Shown: positions 27,583 through 36,267 of the stretch, piece by piece
Layout of the letters: the number at the start of each line of letters is the position of its first letter
Position numbering within the stretch: position 1 is the stretch's first letter
NCBI RefSeq assembly: GCF_002964705.1
Contig: NZ_PQCD01000033.1
Coordinates: forward strand, 491,757 to 555,756
Source of the DNA: Pseudoalteromonas sp. T1lg75
Lineage (GTDB): Bacteria > Pseudomonadota > Gammaproteobacteria > Enterobacterales > Alteromonadaceae
Direction: 5' to 3'
Length of the DNA stretch: 64,000 nt
Made by a program: the position numbers and the translations under genes
The notes under the pieces: model-generated
What the model saw: only the letters and a program-made list of their open reading frames with translations
Databases searched by the model: none
Told to the model about the DNA's origin: nothing

Positions 27583-27928
27583 TCTAGTGATAACCGAACC
27601 GCAGATCCGTGCCATTGAGCAAGCGGACGATCAGGTTTCGCTGACCTTGTATTTACAGCCGGAGCTGGATTATTTTCGTGGCCATTTCCCCGGTGCACCT
27701 ATCCTAGCCGGTGTTGTGCAGCTTGATTGGGCGGTACAATACGCTCGTCGTTATCTGGGTATGACCGGGGACATAGCCGATATCGAAGTGCTGAAATTTC
27801 AAGTGGTGATGACTCCCGAGCTGGAAGTGACCCTGCAATTGGTGAAGAAAAATAACGATAAGGTGCTTTTTAGTTATCATTCCGAAAAAGGCCAGCATGC
27901 CAGTGGCCGCCTGGTGTTTGCGAGTTGA
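27575..27928 (+). CDS. apeI: 3-hydroxyacyl-ACP dehydratase, hotdog fold (ApeI-like)
   Basis: A 117-residue single-hotdog dehydratase of FabA/FabZ type. YFRGHFPGAPILAGVVQLDW holds the catalytic histidine in the GHFPG-x-P motif. It removes water after ketoreduction to make the conjugated double bonds. The gene overlaps the ligase by eight bases. With the second hotdog gene at 37498 it may form the heteromeric dehydratase reported for aryl polyene systems. Confidence 0.9.
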   Translation: MSDLVITEPQIRAIEQADDQVSLTLYLQPELDYFRGHFPGAPILAGVVQLDWAVQYARRYLGMTGDIADIEVLKFQVVMTPELEVTLQLVKKNNDKVLFSYHSEKGQHASGRLVFAS

Positions 27929-27931
27929 TCC

Positions 27932-28672
27932 ATGAACCTGTGTATCGTCATCCCCAATTACAACCATACCCATGCCATTGATCAGGTTCTGGCCCAATTG
28001 TGTGGCGCCGGTTACAAGATAGTGATGGTCGATGATGGCAGTCACGACGAAGCGCAACGCTATTTTGATAAGTTGGCACCCCGATATCCGCAGCTCACGT
28101 TGCTGCGTCACCAGGTTAACCAAGGCAAGGGTGGGGCGGTGCAAACCGGTCTGCGCTGGGCATATGAAAACGGTTACAGCCATGCCCTGCAGGTTGATGC
28201 CGATGGCCAACACTGCCTCGCCGACATCGACCGTCTGGTGGAATGCGCTCGCAACAACCCCGAGGCCATTATCAGTGGTCGCCCCGTGTATGACGACTCG
28301 GTGCCCAAGCACAGATATTTGAGTCGCTATATCACCCATGTATGGGTGTGGATAGAAACCCTGAGCCTGTCGATTAAAGACTCCATGTGCGGCTTTCGCG
28401 TTTACCCCTTGGCGCCTTGTATGGCGCTCTTTGAACGTTGTGAGCTGGGTAAACGCATGGACTTTGATATCGAAATCATGGTGCGCATGTATTGGCGCGG
28501 CACCCCCTCACGCTTTGTCGACACCCAAGTGATTTACCCCGAAGACGGGGTGTCGCATTTTCAGCCCCTGGCCGATAACGTCAAAATAAGCTGGCTGCAC
28601 ACCCGGTTGTTTTTCGGCATGTTAGTGCGCCTGCCTAAATTGCTGTGGCGTAAGTTCAGTGGCCAAAGGTAA
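27932..28672 (+). CDS. Family 2 glycosyltransferase (DPM-like)
   Basis: A 246-residue GT-A glycosyltransferase. It has the nucleotide-binding start IVIPNYNH, MVDDGSHDE and the metal-binding D-x-D in QVDADGQH. The carboxy-terminal part has amphipathic stretches (WLHTRLFFGMLVRLPKLL) that may sit on the membrane. In aryl polyene clusters this enzyme is thought to glycosylate the lipid-linked product. It lies three bases after the dehydratase and its end is immediately followed by a second acyltransferase. Confidence 0.9.
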   Translation: MNLCIVIPNYNHTHAIDQVLAQLCGAGYKIVMVDDGSHDEAQRYFDKLAPRYPQLTLLRHQVNQGKGGAVQTGLRWAYENGYSHALQVDADGQHCLADIDRLVECARNNPEAIISGRPVYDDSVPKHRYLSRYITHVWVWIETLSLSIKDSMCGFRVYPLAPCMALFERCELGKRMDFDIEIMVRMYWRGTPSRFVDTQVIYPEDGVSHFQPLADNVKISWLHTRLFFGMLVRLPKLLWRKFSGQR

Positions 28673-28682
28673 GCGGCGCGAT

Positions 28683-29630
28683 ATGAGCGAGCAACATTGG
28701 TCAAAAACCAAAGAGCGCGGCAGCTATCTTGGCATGCAGTTTTTACTTGGCGTGTATAAGCTCTTTGGTCGCCGGGTGCTTTGGCTGTTTATGTTTGTGG
28801 TGGTGTTTTATTTTTATGTCAGCGGCAGAAAAGCACGCCGTGCGTCCCTTGAGTACTGGCACCGTCTCCACAAGTTTGACTCCAGTCAACCTAAGCCTAG
28901 TTTTGGCACCGGGTTAAAACATTTTTGTACCTTTGCCGACAGCGCCTTTGATAAGATTGATGCCTGGCTTGGACGCATTACCCCGGCGCAATTGCGTTAT
29001 CAAAATCAACATCTTTTTGATGATCTGGTGGCCCGTCGCCAGGGCGCCATTTTTATCGGCTCGCACTTGGGTAACCTGGAAGTATGCCGGGCCTTGGGCA
29101 TGCGTCATCAAAACTGTGTGATCAATGTGCTGGTGTTTACCGAGCACGCGGTGGAGTTTAATCGCACCTTACAGCGCATTAATCCCAATGTCAGCGTCAA
29201 CCTTATCCAGGTCAGTGATATGGGCCCGGATCTGGCGATTTTACTTAAAAGCAAGGTCGAGCAGGGTGAGTTCGTGGTGATTGTGGGCGATCGCACCAGC
29301 ACTAGTGCGGTAGGCCGGGTGCACTATGCGTCCTTCCTTGGGGAGCAGGCGCCTTTCGCTCAGGGGCCTTTTATTCTTGCGGCGCTGCTGGAGTGCCCAA
29401 TATACTGGCTGTTCTGTACCCGAAGTGGTGATGGGTTTGACGTCCATTTCAGTCATTATAGCGAGGCCTTATCCTTGCCGCGTAAAACCCGGCAGCAGGC
29501 CCTGGCTCAGGTAATAGATGATTACGCACAGCAGTTGCAGCGCGTGGCGCTGCAATACCCTTATCAATGGTTTAATTTTTACGATTTTTGGCAACGCGAC
29601 GAAGACAGCGTGCGCCACAAGGAGAAGTAG
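28683..29630 (+). CDS. LpxL/HtrB-type acyltransferase
   Basis: A 315-residue membrane acyltransferase starting at ATG 28683 (MSEQHW); GTG 28659 would overlap the previous gene. One membrane helix is at about residues 30-50. The HxxxxE catalytic motif is SHLGNLE, followed by VIVGDRTS and FAQGPFILAALL typical of lipid A late acyltransferase relatives. With the glycosyltransferase before it, it probably transfers the polyene acyl group or a fatty acid onto a glycolipid anchor. Confidence 0.88.
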   Translation: MSEQHWSKTKERGSYLGMQFLLGVYKLFGRRVLWLFMFVVVFYFYVSGRKARRASLEYWHRLHKFDSSQPKPSFGTGLKHFCTFADSAFDKIDAWLGRITPAQLRYQNQHLFDDLVARRQGAIFIGSHLGNLEVCRALGMRHQNCVINVLVFTEHAVEFNRTLQRINPNVSVNLIQVSDMGPDLAILLKSKVEQGEFVVIVGDRTSTSAVGRVHYASFLGEQAPFAQGPFILAALLECPIYWLFCTRSGDGFDVHFSHYSEALSLPRKTRQQALAQVIDDYAQQLQRVALQYPYQWFNFYDFWQRDEDSVRHKEK

Positions 29631-29633
29631 TTC

Positions 29634-31178
29634 GTGTCTAGTATTCAATCCATCGAGTTTGGCGCTGCGCCGCTGCGCATTGAAGATATCGTTGCCTTTG
29701 CCCGCCTAGATGCGGTAGCGCACATTAGTAATGACGAGGCCTTGGCGCGCAAAATTGACTCGGCGGTGGCCTTTTTAGATGAACTGCTTGAAAAAGAAGG
29801 GGTGATTTACGGTGTTACCACAGGCTACGGCGACTCGGTGACCGTGGGCATTCCCCTTGAGTTAGTGCACGAGCTGCCTTTGCATCTCACCCGTTTTCAC
29901 GGCTGTGGTATGGGCGCACATTTCTCTCATGCCGAGTCGCGTGCCATTTTGGCAACCCGATTGACCTCGCTGACTCAGGGCTATTCTGGCGTAAGCTGGG
30001 AATTGCTGTACCTGTTGCGCGATATGCTGAATCAGAAAATCCTGCCCTTGATCCCGCAAGAGGGGTCGGTGGGCGCCAGTGGCGACCTCACGCCGCTTTC
30101 TTATGTGGCCGGTGCATTAGTAGGTGAGCGCGATGTGTATTTTCAGGGGGAGGTGATGGCCGCCAAAGACGCCTTTGCCAAGGTGGGCCTGAAACCCATC
30201 ACATTGCGCCCAAAAGAAGGCCTGGCAATCATGAATGGCACCGCGGTGATGACCGCCATTGCCTGTTTGGCCTTTGACCGCGCCAATTACCTGCATAAGC
30301 TGGCGACCCGCATTACCGCCTTAAGTTCATTGGCGCTGAAGGGCAACAGCCATCACTTCGATGAAATCTTATTCTCGGTGAAACCGCATACTGGACAGCA
30401 GCAGGTGGCGGCCTGGATCCGTGATGACCTAAATCATCATAGTCACCCGCGCAATGCCGAGCGCTTGCAGGACCGTTATTCGATTCGTTGTGCGCCCCAT
30501 GTCATTGGTGTGTTAGCGGACTCCTTGCCCTGGTTGCGTCAGTTTATCGAGAACGAGCTCAACTCCGCCAACGACAACCCCATTATTGATGGGCAGGGAG
30601 AGCATGTATTGCATGGTGGTCACTTCTATGGCGGCCATATCGCCATGGCCATGGACAGCATGAAAACCGCGGTGGCGAATTTGGCCGACCTAGCCGACAG
30701 GCAAATCGCCTCCTTGGTGGACACCAAGTACAACAATGGCCTGCCAAGTAACCTCAGCGATGCCCATGACGACCGTAAGTACATCAACCATGGCTTTAAA
30801 GCGGTGCAGATTGGGGCTTCGTCCTTTACCGCCGAAGCCTTGAAACTGACCATGCCCGCCAGTGTGTTTTCGCGCTCTACCGAATGCCATAACCAGGACA
30901 AGGTAAGCATGGGTACTATCGCCGCCCGCGATTGCATGCGGGTGCTGCAACTGACCGAGCAGGTGTTGGCCTGTACTCTGTTGGCCGCAGTACAGGGGCT
31001 GCGTATTCGTATTGCTCGTGGTGAAGTCGACGAACAAGGTTTAAGCACAAATATTCGCACCATGTATAGCGATGTTTGTAGCTATTTTGATAACCTAACA
31101 GAGGACAGACCACTGGAGCAGACCCTGCGCACCACGGTGGATTACATAGTGCAGCAACGTTGGGACCTGTATGAATAA
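29634..31178 (+). CDS. HAL/PAL/TAL-family aromatic amino acid ammonia-lyase
   Basis: A 514-residue lyase that removes ammonia from an aromatic amino acid through an autocatalytic MIO group. The MIO triad is A148-S149-G150 in VGASGDLTPLSY. The catalytic tyrosine lies in VIYGVTTGYG. At the substrate-selection position the sequence has F88-H89 (LTRFHGCGMG), unlike both the SH of histidase and the HL of tyrosine ammonia-lyase, so the substrate stays open. No hut genes are near. In this context it would supply a cinnamate or coumarate starter, which is inference. GTG start at 29634 with AGGAG nine bases before. Confidence 0.9.
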   Translation: MSSIQSIEFGAAPLRIEDIVAFARLDAVAHISNDEALARKIDSAVAFLDELLEKEGVIYGVTTGYGDSVTVGIPLELVHELPLHLTRFHGCGMGAHFSHAESRAILATRLTSLTQGYSGVSWELLYLLRDMLNQKILPLIPQEGSVGASGDLTPLSYVAGALVGERDVYFQGEVMAAKDAFAKVGLKPITLRPKEGLAIMNGTAVMTAIACLAFDRANYLHKLATRITALSSLALKGNSHHFDEILFSVKPHTGQQQVAAWIRDDLNHHSHPRNAERLQDRYSIRCAPHVIGVLADSLPWLRQFIENELNSANDNPIIDGQGEHVLHGGHFYGGHIAMAMDSMKTAVANLADLADRQIASLVDTKYNNGLPSNLSDAHDDRKYINHGFKAVQIGASSFTAEALKLTMPASVFSRSTECHNQDKVSMGTIAARDCMRVLQLTEQVLACTLLAAVQGLRIRIARGEVDEQGLSTNIRTMYSDVCSYFDNLTEDRPLEQTLRTTVDYIVQQRWDLYE

Positions 31179-31596
31179 TAAAAATGCCTTGCTGGTTAGC
31201 TCAGTTGAAATAGAGATCCCATTTCACGATTGCGATCCTATGAATATCGTTTGGCATGGAAACTATGCCCGCTACCTCGAAGTGGCGCGCTGCGAGCTGT
31301 TGCGTCAATTCGATTATGACTATTTGCAAATGCGTGAGTCGGGCTATGCCTGGCCCATCGTCGATATGCGCATCAAATACATAGACTCGGCGCTGTTCAC
31401 CCAGCGTATACGTGTCGAGGCCTATCTTAAGGAATACGAGCAACGCTTAAAAATCGACTATGTGATCTTCGACGCTGCCACCAATAAGCGCTTGACTAAA
31501 GCCTATACGGTGCAGGTCGCTGTTGAGCAAGAAAGTGGTGAAATGCAATATGTGTCGCCGCCGATTTTAATGCAAAAACTGGCCAAGGTATTGTGA
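31171..31596 (+). CDS. 4HBT-family thioesterase (ApeK-like)
   Basis: A 141-residue hotdog thioesterase of the 4-hydroxybenzoyl-CoA thioesterase group. The active-site aspartate is in DCDPMNIVWHGNYARYLE, the typical D-x-x-x-x-x-V-x-x-x-x-Y pattern. It could release stalled or finished chains. The gene overlaps the ammonia-lyase by eight bases. Confidence 0.88.
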   Translation: MNNKNALLVSSVEIEIPFHDCDPMNIVWHGNYARYLEVARCELLRQFDYDYLQMRESGYAWPIVDMRIKYIDSALFTQRIRVEAYLKEYEQRLKIDYVIFDAATNKRLTKAYTVQVAVEQESGEMQYVSPPILMQKLAKVL

Positions 31597-32186
31597 TGAA
31601 GAAATTGATAGTCGGCCTTTGCTTGAGCCTTGCAGCCCTGGTAAGCGCTTATGTAGCCGCGTCTGCAGGTGCGACTGCAAGTGAAAGTGTGGAAAAGGCA
31701 AAGCAGCCGGAACGAGGTCGCTTTAGCCAGGCTAAAATCTTTGCCGGTTTTAATCAGCCCTTTATCAGTCAGGGTGAATTTACTCTAAGCAGCGAGCAGC
31801 TGTTATGGCATACCCTGACGCCAATCGATTCGCTGTTGAAAATTGATGGTGATGGCGTGTTTGAGCGCCAAACGGATGGTCAATTTCGCCGGCAAGGCCA
31901 GGCCGGGCCCTATAGCCGCTTGTTGCAAGCCCTGTTGACACAAGATCAACAGCAGCTGACGCAATTCTTTACCAGCAGCGAGGCCGAGTTACCGGCATCC
32001 CTGTTAGAAAAGGACTATTCATGTCAGCAACTTACTCCTATCACACAAGAGCTGCAAAGCTTGTTTAGCCGCTTTATTAGCTGTGCTGATGGCGATACAC
32101 GGGTGCGCTTTATCGGCTTGTATGAACACAGCGGTACGGCCACAGAAATCACCCTTAGCTTTGAGCCCGGTGTAAGCCCAGAGTAG
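31596..32186 (+). CDS. LolA-like periplasmic carrier (ApeL-like)
   Basis: A 196-residue protein with a signal peptide (LIVGLCLSLAALVSAYV to ASA). The mature part resembles the LolA lipoprotein carrier: GEFTLSSEQLLWHTLTPIDS is the typical central strand pair. In aryl polyene clusters it is thought to shuttle the lipid-linked product across the periplasm. ATG 31596 overlaps the previous stop (TGATG). Confidence 0.85.
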   Translation: MKKLIVGLCLSLAALVSAYVAASAGATASESVEKAKQPERGRFSQAKIFAGFNQPFISQGEFTLSSEQLLWHTLTPIDSLLKIDGDGVFERQTDGQFRRQGQAGPYSRLLQALLTQDQQQLTQFFTSSEAELPASLLEKDYSCQQLTPITQELQSLFSRFISCADGDTRVRFIGLYEHSGTATEITLSFEPGVSPE

Positions 32187-32188
32187 TT

Positions 32189-32518
32189 ATGAAACACTGG
32201 CTGACACGCGCCTTAATTCTGACGTTAATGCCCCTGTTATTGGTGGGCAGCCTCGCCGTGCTGTGGCAACTTAAACCCATCGCCATAAAAAGCGATATGC
32301 TGGCCTTGCTTACACCCATTGCCGATGCGCAAAGCGGCGATAAGGACGCGCTAGATAAGGCCCAGAACTTTTATCTTGCCCAACAACATTGCTCGGTGAG
32401 CAGCAAAAGCGCCTGGTGTTTTCGCTGCAAGGCGCCAACAGTGAGCAGGCCTATCGGGACTTGGCTCAAGGTTTGGCGCAGGCAGGCCTTAAGGTACAAG
32501 GGCAACAGCCGCAGCTAA
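32189..32518 (+). pseudogene. MMPL exporter, amino-terminal part before a frameshift
   Basis: This frame starts two bases after the LolA-like gene and encodes a normal MMPL beginning: a first membrane helix (LILTLMPLLLVGSLAVLW) and KSDMLALLTPIAD. It stays homologous up to NFYLAQQH at about 32389. After that the reading makes no sense until the stop at 32518. The true continuation is one base out of step (frame of 32389-34461). An extra T in the TT at 32389-32390 would join the two as one protein of about 757 residues, the normal length. Confidence 0.75.
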
Positions 32519-34461
32519 CGCAAATCATCGACTTCTACGCGCCGTATCGCGGCGCCCTGATGAGCCAGGAATATGCCCAGGCCATTGGCGAACCGGCCAA
32601 GTTTAATCAGTATTTTCAGCGCCAGTTGGCGCAAACTGCCTCGCCCTGGTTAAGCCAGAGTCTAAGCCAAGACATGTCCTTGGCGACCTATAGCTTTGTG
32701 AGTACGCTTAGTAACGAGCAAGCCCTCACCCTGGTGGATGGAAAGTTACAAGGTCGCGATGAGCAAGGTGAGCCGGTGTGGATCCTGCTGGCGCAAACGC
32801 ATGAAAGCGTCAGTAGCATCGCTGCCACCGAGCGTACCGTCTCGGCCATTGATGCGCTACTGAATCAGTTGCGACAGGATCACCCTCAGGTGCAAATCAG
32901 CCATTCCGGTTTACTGTTCCACAACGCTGAAAATGCCACTCAGGCCAAATGGGAGATGAACCGCTTTGGCCTTGCCAGCATAGTCTTGTTATCCATGTTT
33001 GTTTTTCTGTCTTTACGTGGCGTCTGGCCCTTGTGGGTAAGTATGCTGACGGTCAGTACTGCCATACTCAGTGGTCTCTTGGCTTTGTTATTGCTGCGTC
33101 CTGAAATACATCTCCTGACTCTGGTTTTTGCCACCACCTTGATTGGGGTCGCCATAGACTACGCGTTTCATGCCCTGGTTGATAAAGCGGCGCACAAGGG
33201 GCGATATTCTCGCGCTCTTAAACGTGGCTTGCTGTTGGCACTGTGTTCAACCGCCATTGGCTATTTGTGTTTTCTCAGCGCCCCCTTGGTGTTGTTGCAA
33301 GATGTGGCCATCTTTGTCGTTGCCGGCTTGATAGGTGCCTGGGTGTTTACCCGTTTCTGCCTGGCTCCGGTGGCCATGACCCTAAGTTTTCGGGCCCCGG
33401 TGGTATCGAGCGCCGAGCGTGCTCTGCAATGGCAAGGTCAAGCTCGTCGCCACAGTGGCAAGGTCTACCTGGGCCTGGCGGTGCTTTGTGTGCTGCTAAG
33501 TGGGTGGCGTATGCCTGAGACTAATGATTCCATTGCCAGCTTTAATGCCAGCAGCGCCGAACTGATGGCTGCCCAAGCTCAGCACCAGATATACTTACAA
33601 GGCTCTGAGCCAGTGCAGCGTTTGCTGCTAAAGGGCCAGGACGTGCAGCAACTGCTTCGGCGTGAAGAGCAGGTAAGCGCTTGGCTGCGGCAGCTAGGCG
33701 CCCACACTCAAGGCCTCAGCAGTGCTTTGCCTAGTTTGGCGCGTCAGCAAGAAAATGCTCAGGCCTATAACCGAGCTGTATCAGCCGGGGTATTTGCACC
33801 GCTGCAAGCCTTTAGCGGTAAGGTCATAGCACCGACGACGATTGATTTGCTGGATTATGATGCTTTCGCGATGAGCCCTCTGAGTGCTGCTTTTGCCGAG
33901 CTTGTGCACCTTGATGGCGAGGTCTATTCACTGCTCAACGTCAGCGGCGTCAGCGCGGCGCAACTGCAAGCCCTAGGCGCCGAACACGATTATGTGGCGA
34001 TTGTCGATGTGCCGGGGCAGCTCAGTGCCATGTTGGCGCATTTTCATCGTGGAATTCACCTTGCCTTATTCTTGGCGGCAGTGGCCATTGTGCTGATTTT
34101 CGTATTTAGCTTCGGCTGGCGTCATGGCCTTAAAATGGCGGCCTGGTTGGCCTTAGCCACGGCGCTGATTGTCAGTCTCATAGCTCAGTTCAGTGCCATA
34201 TCGGTGTTTCATACCTTAGGGTTGATTTTGGTGCTGGCACTGGCGGTGGATTACTTTATTTTCTATCGCCAGGGTGGCCATAGCGCTCATACCCTGGTGG
34301 CCATCAGTTTGTCGGCGCTGTCGTCGCTGGCGGTTTTTGCCATGCTGATTTTTTCCAAAACGCCTGCAATAAGCCAATTTGGTGGTGCCGTCTTACTGGG
34401 GCTGCTGGTGGTTTACTTTTTGGCACCTTTAAGTATCGAGAATAATAATGACAAACAATGA
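32389..34461 (+). CDS. MMPL-family exporter, main body (ApeM-like)
   Basis: The body of the inner-membrane RND-like exporter of aryl polyene clusters, read from TTG 32389 (LGEQQKRLVFSLQG). It has the two sets of membrane helices (first near residues 195-330, second near 555-685), each with a periplasmic loop before it. It lacks its first membrane helix, which lies in the other frame at 32189. As sequenced the exporter is broken. Either the strain has lost a working pump or the read dropped a T at 32389-32390. TTG as a real restart is possible but would leave no leading helix. Confidence 0.85.
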   Translation: MLGEQQKRLVFSLQGANSEQAYRDLAQGLAQAGLKVQGQQPQLTQIIDFYAPYRGALMSQEYAQAIGEPAKFNQYFQRQLAQTASPWLSQSLSQDMSLATYSFVSTLSNEQALTLVDGKLQGRDEQGEPVWILLAQTHESVSSIAATERTVSAIDALLNQLRQDHPQVQISHSGLLFHNAENATQAKWEMNRFGLASIVLLSMFVFLSLRGVWPLWVSMLTVSTAILSGLLALLLLRPEIHLLTLVFATTLIGVAIDYAFHALVDKAAHKGRYSRALKRGLLLALCSTAIGYLCFLSAPLVLLQDVAIFVVAGLIGAWVFTRFCLAPVAMTLSFRAPVVSSAERALQWQGQARRHSGKVYLGLAVLCVLLSGWRMPETNDSIASFNASSAELMAAQAQHQIYLQGSEPVQRLLLKGQDVQQLLRREEQVSAWLRQLGAHTQGLSSALPSLARQQENAQAYNRAVSAGVFAPLQAFSGKVIAPTTIDLLDYDAFAMSPLSAAFAELVHLDGEVYSLLNVSGVSAAQLQALGAEHDYVAIVDVPGQLSAMLAHFHRGIHLALFLAAVAIVLIFVFSFGWRHGLKMAAWLALATALIVSLIAQFSAISVFHTLGLILVLALAVDYFIFYRQGGHSAHTLVAISLSALSSLAVFAMLIFSKTPAISQFGGAVLLGLLVVYFLAPLSIENNNDKQ

Positions 34462-35698
34462 TTATACAGTGGATGTAGTGGTGATCGGTGCGGGCCCATC
34501 GGGCGCCTTGGCCAGCGCCTTGTTGCAGCAATTGGGTTGGCAGGTCAGGGTTTTGGAAGGACAGCATTTCCCGCGTTTTTCCATTGGTGAGAGCCTGTTA
34601 CCCCAGTGTATGCAGTTCCTTAGTGAGGCCGGCATGGATAAGCTAGTGGACGAGCACGCCGAGAAGCTGGCATTTCAATATAAAAATGGCGCCGCCTTTC
34701 ATTATCGTGGTATCGACACCGAAATCGACTTTACCGATAAATTCAGCCCTGGTCGCGGCACCACCTATCAGGTAAAGCGCGCTAATTTCGATAAGCTGCT
34801 TGCCGATGCGGCCGCCGCCAAGGGCGTGGATATCTGTTACGGCCATAGAGTGCAGGCGATCACAGAGCAAGATGATGGCATGCTACTGACGGTAACTCAG
34901 GGCGAGGAGCAATACCAGCTGCATAGTCGCTTTGTCCTCGATGCCAGTGGTTTTGGTCGGGTATTGCCACGCTTATTGGATTTAGATAAGCCCTCAAGTT
35001 TACCGCCGCGCAGTGCCTACTTTTGTCATGTTAAAGACGGCATTAAGGCATCGCGTTTTGACCGTAATAAAATCCTTATTAGCGTGCACCCCGAGCACAG
35101 GGATATCTGGTATTGGTTGATCCCTTTTGCCGATGGCACCGCAAGTTTGGGGGTGGTGGGTGAGCCTCATCATTTTGATACCTCTATCAGCAATGAGGAG
35201 AATCTCTGGGCTAAGGTGAAGGCAGAGCCGAATCTGGCCGACCTGCTGGCTGATGCCGAAGCCGTTAACCCGGTGCAAACCCTAGGCGGCTATTCCGCCG
35301 ATGTATCCAGCCTATACGGTAAACACTATGCCTTGCTGGGCAATGCCGGAGAGTTTTTAGACCCGGTATTTTCATCCGGGGTGACCATAGCCCTGAAATC
35401 CGCCTCCCTCGTGGCCCCCGTGGTTGATGCACACCTGCGTGGTGAGCGGGCAGACTTTGAGGGCCAGTTTGCAACACCCTTAAAGCAGGGGGTGGAATGT
35501 TTTAAAACCTTCGTTAATGCCTGGTATGACACCCGTTTTCAGGACGTGATTTTTTATCCCGAGCAAAGCGATGAAGTGCGCCGCATGATCAGTGCCATCC
35601 TCGCGGGATATGCCTGGGATGCGAACAACCCCTACGTAGTGCAAAGCGAGCGTCGATTAAATGTGTTGGCGCAATTGTGCCAAATGGAGCCTTGTTAA
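34448..35698 (+). CDS. FAD-dependent oxidoreductase with halogenase signatures
   Basis: A 416-residue flavoprotein. The FAD-binding motif is VIGAGPSGA (residues 12-20). Three further features match flavin-dependent halogenases of the PltA/carrier-protein class: GESLLP (47-52), a lysine at 79 in YKNGAAF at the place of the catalytic lysine, and WYWLIP (221-226), an exact WxWxIP motif. FLDPVFSSG (303-311) also fits. Family members in aryl polyene clusters are usually annotated only as NAD(P)/FAD-dependent oxidoreductases, so ring hydroxylation or chain oxidation remain alternatives. It overlaps the exporter end by 14 bases. Confidence 0.88.
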   Translation: MTNNDYTVDVVVIGAGPSGALASALLQQLGWQVRVLEGQHFPRFSIGESLLPQCMQFLSEAGMDKLVDEHAEKLAFQYKNGAAFHYRGIDTEIDFTDKFSPGRGTTYQVKRANFDKLLADAAAAKGVDICYGHRVQAITEQDDGMLLTVTQGEEQYQLHSRFVLDASGFGRVLPRLLDLDKPSSLPPRSAYFCHVKDGIKASRFDRNKILISVHPEHRDIWYWLIPFADGTASLGVVGEPHHFDTSISNEENLWAKVKAEPNLADLLADAEAVNPVQTLGGYSADVSSLYGKHYALLGNAGEFLDPVFSSGVTIALKSASLVAPVVDAHLRGERADFEGQFATPLKQGVECFKTFVNAWYDTRFQDVIFYPEQSDEVRRMISAILAGYAWDANNPYVVQSERRLNVLAQLCQMEPC

Positions 35699-36267
35699 TG
35701 CGTTGGTTGTGTTTGCTTTTGATCTTTGTGCTTAGTGGTTGTGCTAACCACACAAAAATCGAGCAGGATGCAGGTCACGGTGCGGTAATGTTAACTGCCG
35801 ACGTGGGCTTGGCACTGAGCGCACCGCCCGCTGAGTTGTTTAATAGCCATTGGCAAAAACGTATGTATGTGACCAAGGTGCAAACCCAGCAGGCACTGCT
35901 GAGTCAATTGGCCATTGATAACGACGGCGAGCTGCGCCTAGCGTTAATGAGTGCCGCCGGTTTACCCGTATTTACCCTGAGCTACACCGCCGATCAAGGT
36001 GTGGTGGCCCAGCGTTTTATCGCCGTCGAAGATCTGGATCCAAGTTATATTCTGGCCGATATTCAATTGGTACATTGGCCTATAGCGCAGTTAAACAATC
36101 AGTTACAAGGGGCGCAATTGCACCAGTATCGCCAAGGCGGCGAGCTGATCCGCGAGCTGCGCCAAAATGATTCGACCTTGCTGGATATACGTTATGGCGG
36201 TGAGGTCATCATCTTGAACAATAAAATTCATCACTACGAGATCCGCTTTGAAGAGGTGAAGCCATGA
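35698..36267 (+). CDS. DUF3261 lipoprotein (ApeN-like)
   Basis: A 189-residue lipoprotein from ATG 35698, overlapping the previous stop. The signal peptide ends in the lipobox LSGC, so it is lipid-anchored, probably in the outer membrane since no aspartate follows the cysteine. The DUF3261 fold is a small beta-rich domain related in layout to LolB. With the LolA-like carrier it could form a dedicated export route for the polyene lipid. Confidence 0.85.
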   Translation: MRWLCLLLIFVLSGCANHTKIEQDAGHGAVMLTADVGLALSAPPAELFNSHWQKRMYVTKVQTQQALLSQLAIDNDGELRLALMSAAGLPVFTLSYTADQGVVAQRFIAVEDLDPSYILADIQLVHWPIAQLNNQLQGAQLHQYRQGGELIRELRQNDSTLLDIRYGGEVIILNNKIHHYEIRFEEVKP

